A stretch of DNA of 64,000 nt, from positions 558,001 through 622,000 of the forward strand of contig NZ_POYJ01000001.1 in NCBI RefSeq assembly GCF_002895435.1. The letters run 5' to 3'. The translations under genes and the position numbers were made by a program. Below, piece after piece: positions 62,322-64,000 of this stretch; positions within the stretch are counted from its first letter, which is position 1; every line of letters begins with the position of its first letter. The notes under the pieces were generated by a model. It had not been told where the DNA came from. It searched no databases and saw only the letters and a program-made list of their open reading frames with translations. Source of the DNA: Aquimarina sediminis (GTDB lineage Bacteria > Bacteroidota > Bacteroidia > Flavobacteriales > Flavobacteriaceae).

Positions 62322-64000
62322 ATGTTAAAAAAAACCACAAACTCAGTAATTTTTAATACAATTAATTGCTCATGGAGACAGTTAATTTGTATGCTTCTAT
62401 TCTTATCAGTCACTCTATCTGTTTTACCTCATGGCACAGTAACATACCCACCAAGTCGTGTATGGAATTGTTTTCAGGAAGATCCTGAAAGTCCAGATTC
62501 TGCAGCTTGTATTGCAGCAGTAGCCTCTCATGGTACACAGCCATTATATGATTGGAGTGAAATTAACCAAGCAAATGTTAATGGTAATCATAGACAGTTT
62601 ATAATGGATGGAAATCTGGCCAGTGGTGGCAGACCTAATAAATACGGAGGAATGGATCAGGTTAGAACAGATTGGGTATCTACACAAGTTTCTCCAGGAC
62701 CATTTACAGTTACTTGGACAAATCACGCTCCTCATGCAACAGAATATTATGAAGTGTATATAACCAAAGAAAGTTGGAAACCTGATCAACCATTAACCTG
62801 GGATAGCCTTGTACTTCTTGAACGTACTCCACCGAGTGGACCCGAAAGAATTGTTAATATTCCGGTAACGTTACCAGCCAGAACAGGCAAACATGTTATT
62901 TATAGTATTTGGCAAAGATCTGACAGTCCAGAAGCTTTTTATTCAACTAGTGATATCGATTTTGACGGAGGTGGTACAGACACACAAGCGCCTACCACTC
63001 CTACAAATCTTGGTGCTGCTAATGCTACACAAACTACTATCGATCTTTCGTGGAATGCTGCCACCGATAATGTAGCGGTTTCAGGATATGATATCTACCA
63101 AGGAAATACTGTTATTGCTACAGCAATTGGTACTTCATATCAAGTAACTGGATTAACAGTAAACACTTCGTATTCTTTTAAAATAAAAGCTAAAGATGCA
63201 GCCGGTAATCAATCTGGTTTTAGCAATACCACAACTGCAACAACACTTCCTGATACGGGAGGTAGCTGCTCTGGAATATCACACTATTTAGCAGGAACTT
63301 CTTATGACCAAGGTGAGGAAGTACAAAATGATGGAGAAAAATACACCTGTAAAATCTCGGGATGGTGTTCTTCTGCAGCCGCATGGGCTTATGCTCCGGG
63401 CACTGGTACATATTGGCAACAAGCTTGGACAAAAACAGGGAATTGTGATGTAGGAGGTTCTGATACACAAGCACCTTCAACCCCTGCTAATTTGAGTGCA
63501 TTGAATGCTACACAAACCACAATTGACCTTTCTTGGAATGTTGCAACTGATAATGTAGCCGTTACAGGGTATGATATCTATCAGGGAAATTCTGTCATCG
63601 CTACCGCAACTGGTACTACTTATCAAGCCACTGGATTAACAGCAAACACATCATACTCATTTAGAATAAAAGCTAAAGATGCTGCAGGTAATGAATCTGG
63701 TTTTAGCAATACTGCAACAGCAACTACACTTCCGGGTACTGGAGGAGGAAACTGTACAGGAATATCACAATATGCAGCAGGAACTTCTTATAACCAAGGT
63801 GAGGAAGTACAAAATGAAGGTGGAAAATATACTTGTGATGTTGCAGGGTGGTGCTCATCTGCGGCTGCTTGGGCTTATGCCCCAGGTACTGGTTCATATT
63901 GGCAACAAGCCTGGACTAAAACAGGAGATTGTAACATAACGGCATCATACGCTTTGTTCCCTACAGTAACAAAAGATATAATCAATCTAAAAATAAGAGA
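62322..64000 (+). CDS. Chitin-type AA10 lytic polysaccharide monooxygenase, C-terminus cut off
   Basis: The frame is open from the ATG at 62322 to the window edge (about 559 residues). A signal peptide of 36 residues ends before His37, which becomes the N-terminal copper ligand (HGTVTYPPSRVW). His138 (HAPHAT) completes the histidine brace, and SPEAFY supplies the axial Phe206. The AA10 domain spans about 37-215. Two FN3-CBM5/12 units follow (220-376, 381-536; FN3 phrase TTIDLSWN, CBM phrase WCSSAAAWAYAPGTG). A T9SS sorting domain begins at ALFPTVTKDIINLKIR. It oxidatively cleaves chitin outside the cell; the polymer is inferred from domain types. Confidence 0.93.
   Translation, partial: MLKKTTNSVIFNTINCSWRQLICMLLFLSVTLSVLPHGTVTYPPSRVWNCFQEDPESPDSAACIAAVASHGTQPLYDWSEINQANVNGNHRQFIMDGNLASGGRPNKYGGMDQVRTDWVSTQVSPGPFTVTWTNHAPHATEYYEVYITKESWKPDQPLTWDSLVLLERTPPSGPERIVNIPVTLPARTGKHVIYSIWQRSDSPEAFYSTSDIDFDGGGTDTQAPTTPTNLGAANATQTTIDLSWNAATDNVAVSGYDIYQGNTVIATAIGTSYQVTGLTVNTSYSFKIKAKDAAGNQSGFSNTTTATTLPDTGGSCSGISHYLAGTSYDQGEEVQNDGEKYTCKISGWCSSAAAWAYAPGTGTYWQQAWTKTGNCDVGGSDTQAPSTPANLSALNATQTTIDLSWNVATDNVAVTGYDIYQGNSVIATATGTTYQATGLTANTSYSFRIKAKDAAGNESGFSNTATATTLPGTGGGNCTGISQYAAGTSYNQGEEVQNEGGKYTCDVAGWCSSAAAWAYAPGTGSYWQQAWTKTGDCNITASYALFPTVTKDIINLKIR
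62979..63935 (+). repeat. Tandem 483-base duplication encoding FN3-CBM5/12
   Basis: Two in-frame units begin at 62979 and 63462. They are highly alike in DNA as well as in protein (for example acacaaac.actatcga, ggatatgatatcta, gttttagcaatac recur in register). The duplication is recent relative to the rest of the gene. Confidence 0.85.

Overview
This 64 kb window is AT-rich, densely coding DNA from a member of the Bacteroidota, almost certainly a marine Flavobacteriaceae (Aquimarina-like is my guess, not shown). The evidence is: promoters of the flavobacterial type (TTG, 17-23 bases, TAnnTTTG); PorX, the type IX secretion (T9SS) regulator; cargo proteins with T9SS C-terminal sorting domains; an LpxC-FabZ fusion; a fused E1 alpha-beta branched-chain dehydrogenase; and Oar-like TonB receptors. 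I saw no rRNA, tRNA, insertion sequence, prophage or CRISPR array.

Layout. 1-1591: a truncated secreted BNR-repeat protein. 1726-3659: MarR, OsmC and a GNAT-NTF2 fusion, probably one operon. 3795-7520: SPFH protein, VWA membrane protein and FabG. 7665-10646: M16 zinc protease. 10908-22309: a nucleoside-scavenging locus (TonB receptor, ribokinase, exported adenosine deaminase, nucleoside hydrolase, NupG-type permease, a truncated LacI protein, an iron/2-oxoglutarate oxygenase) with a full-length LacI regulator upstream and a LacI-type operator in the receptor leader. 22562-30321: sucD, an orphan LpxD paralogue, a frameshifted Cys-rich double-glycine peptide, efp, lpxA, lpxC-fabZ, lpxD and an HD phosphohydrolase. 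30468-34393: porX, tsaE, alanine dehydrogenase and a DUF4258 protein. 34415-47849: two TPR sensor kinases, a MocR regulator divergent from two FMN-binding split-barrel genes, proline dehydrogenase, aroB and small enzymes. 47911-64000: a chitin-binding metzincin protease with a T9SS tail, uvrA, a LOG-family protein, an M1-peptidase-like protein fused to a barrel, the E1 dehydrogenase, two paralogous membrane proteins, menB and a truncated chitin-type lytic polysaccharide monooxygenase.

How it works together. The nucleoside locus reads as an outside-to-inside pathway: receptor uptake, periplasmic deamination, inner-membrane import, glycosidic cleavage, then ribose phosphorylation, under LacI control. 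The T9SS cargo (BNR protein, protease, LPMO) fits a surface-attached polymer degrader, and the LPMO plus CBM5/12 modules point to chitin. The lipid A genes form one overlapping run with efp.

The strongest oddities are the frameshifted peptide at 24978-25150, the oxygenase and half-LacI gene in the nucleoside locus, the M1-like protein without a zinc motif, the 483-base tandem duplication in the LPMO gene, and several promoters that lie inside apparent N-terminal extensions and so decide the real start codons.
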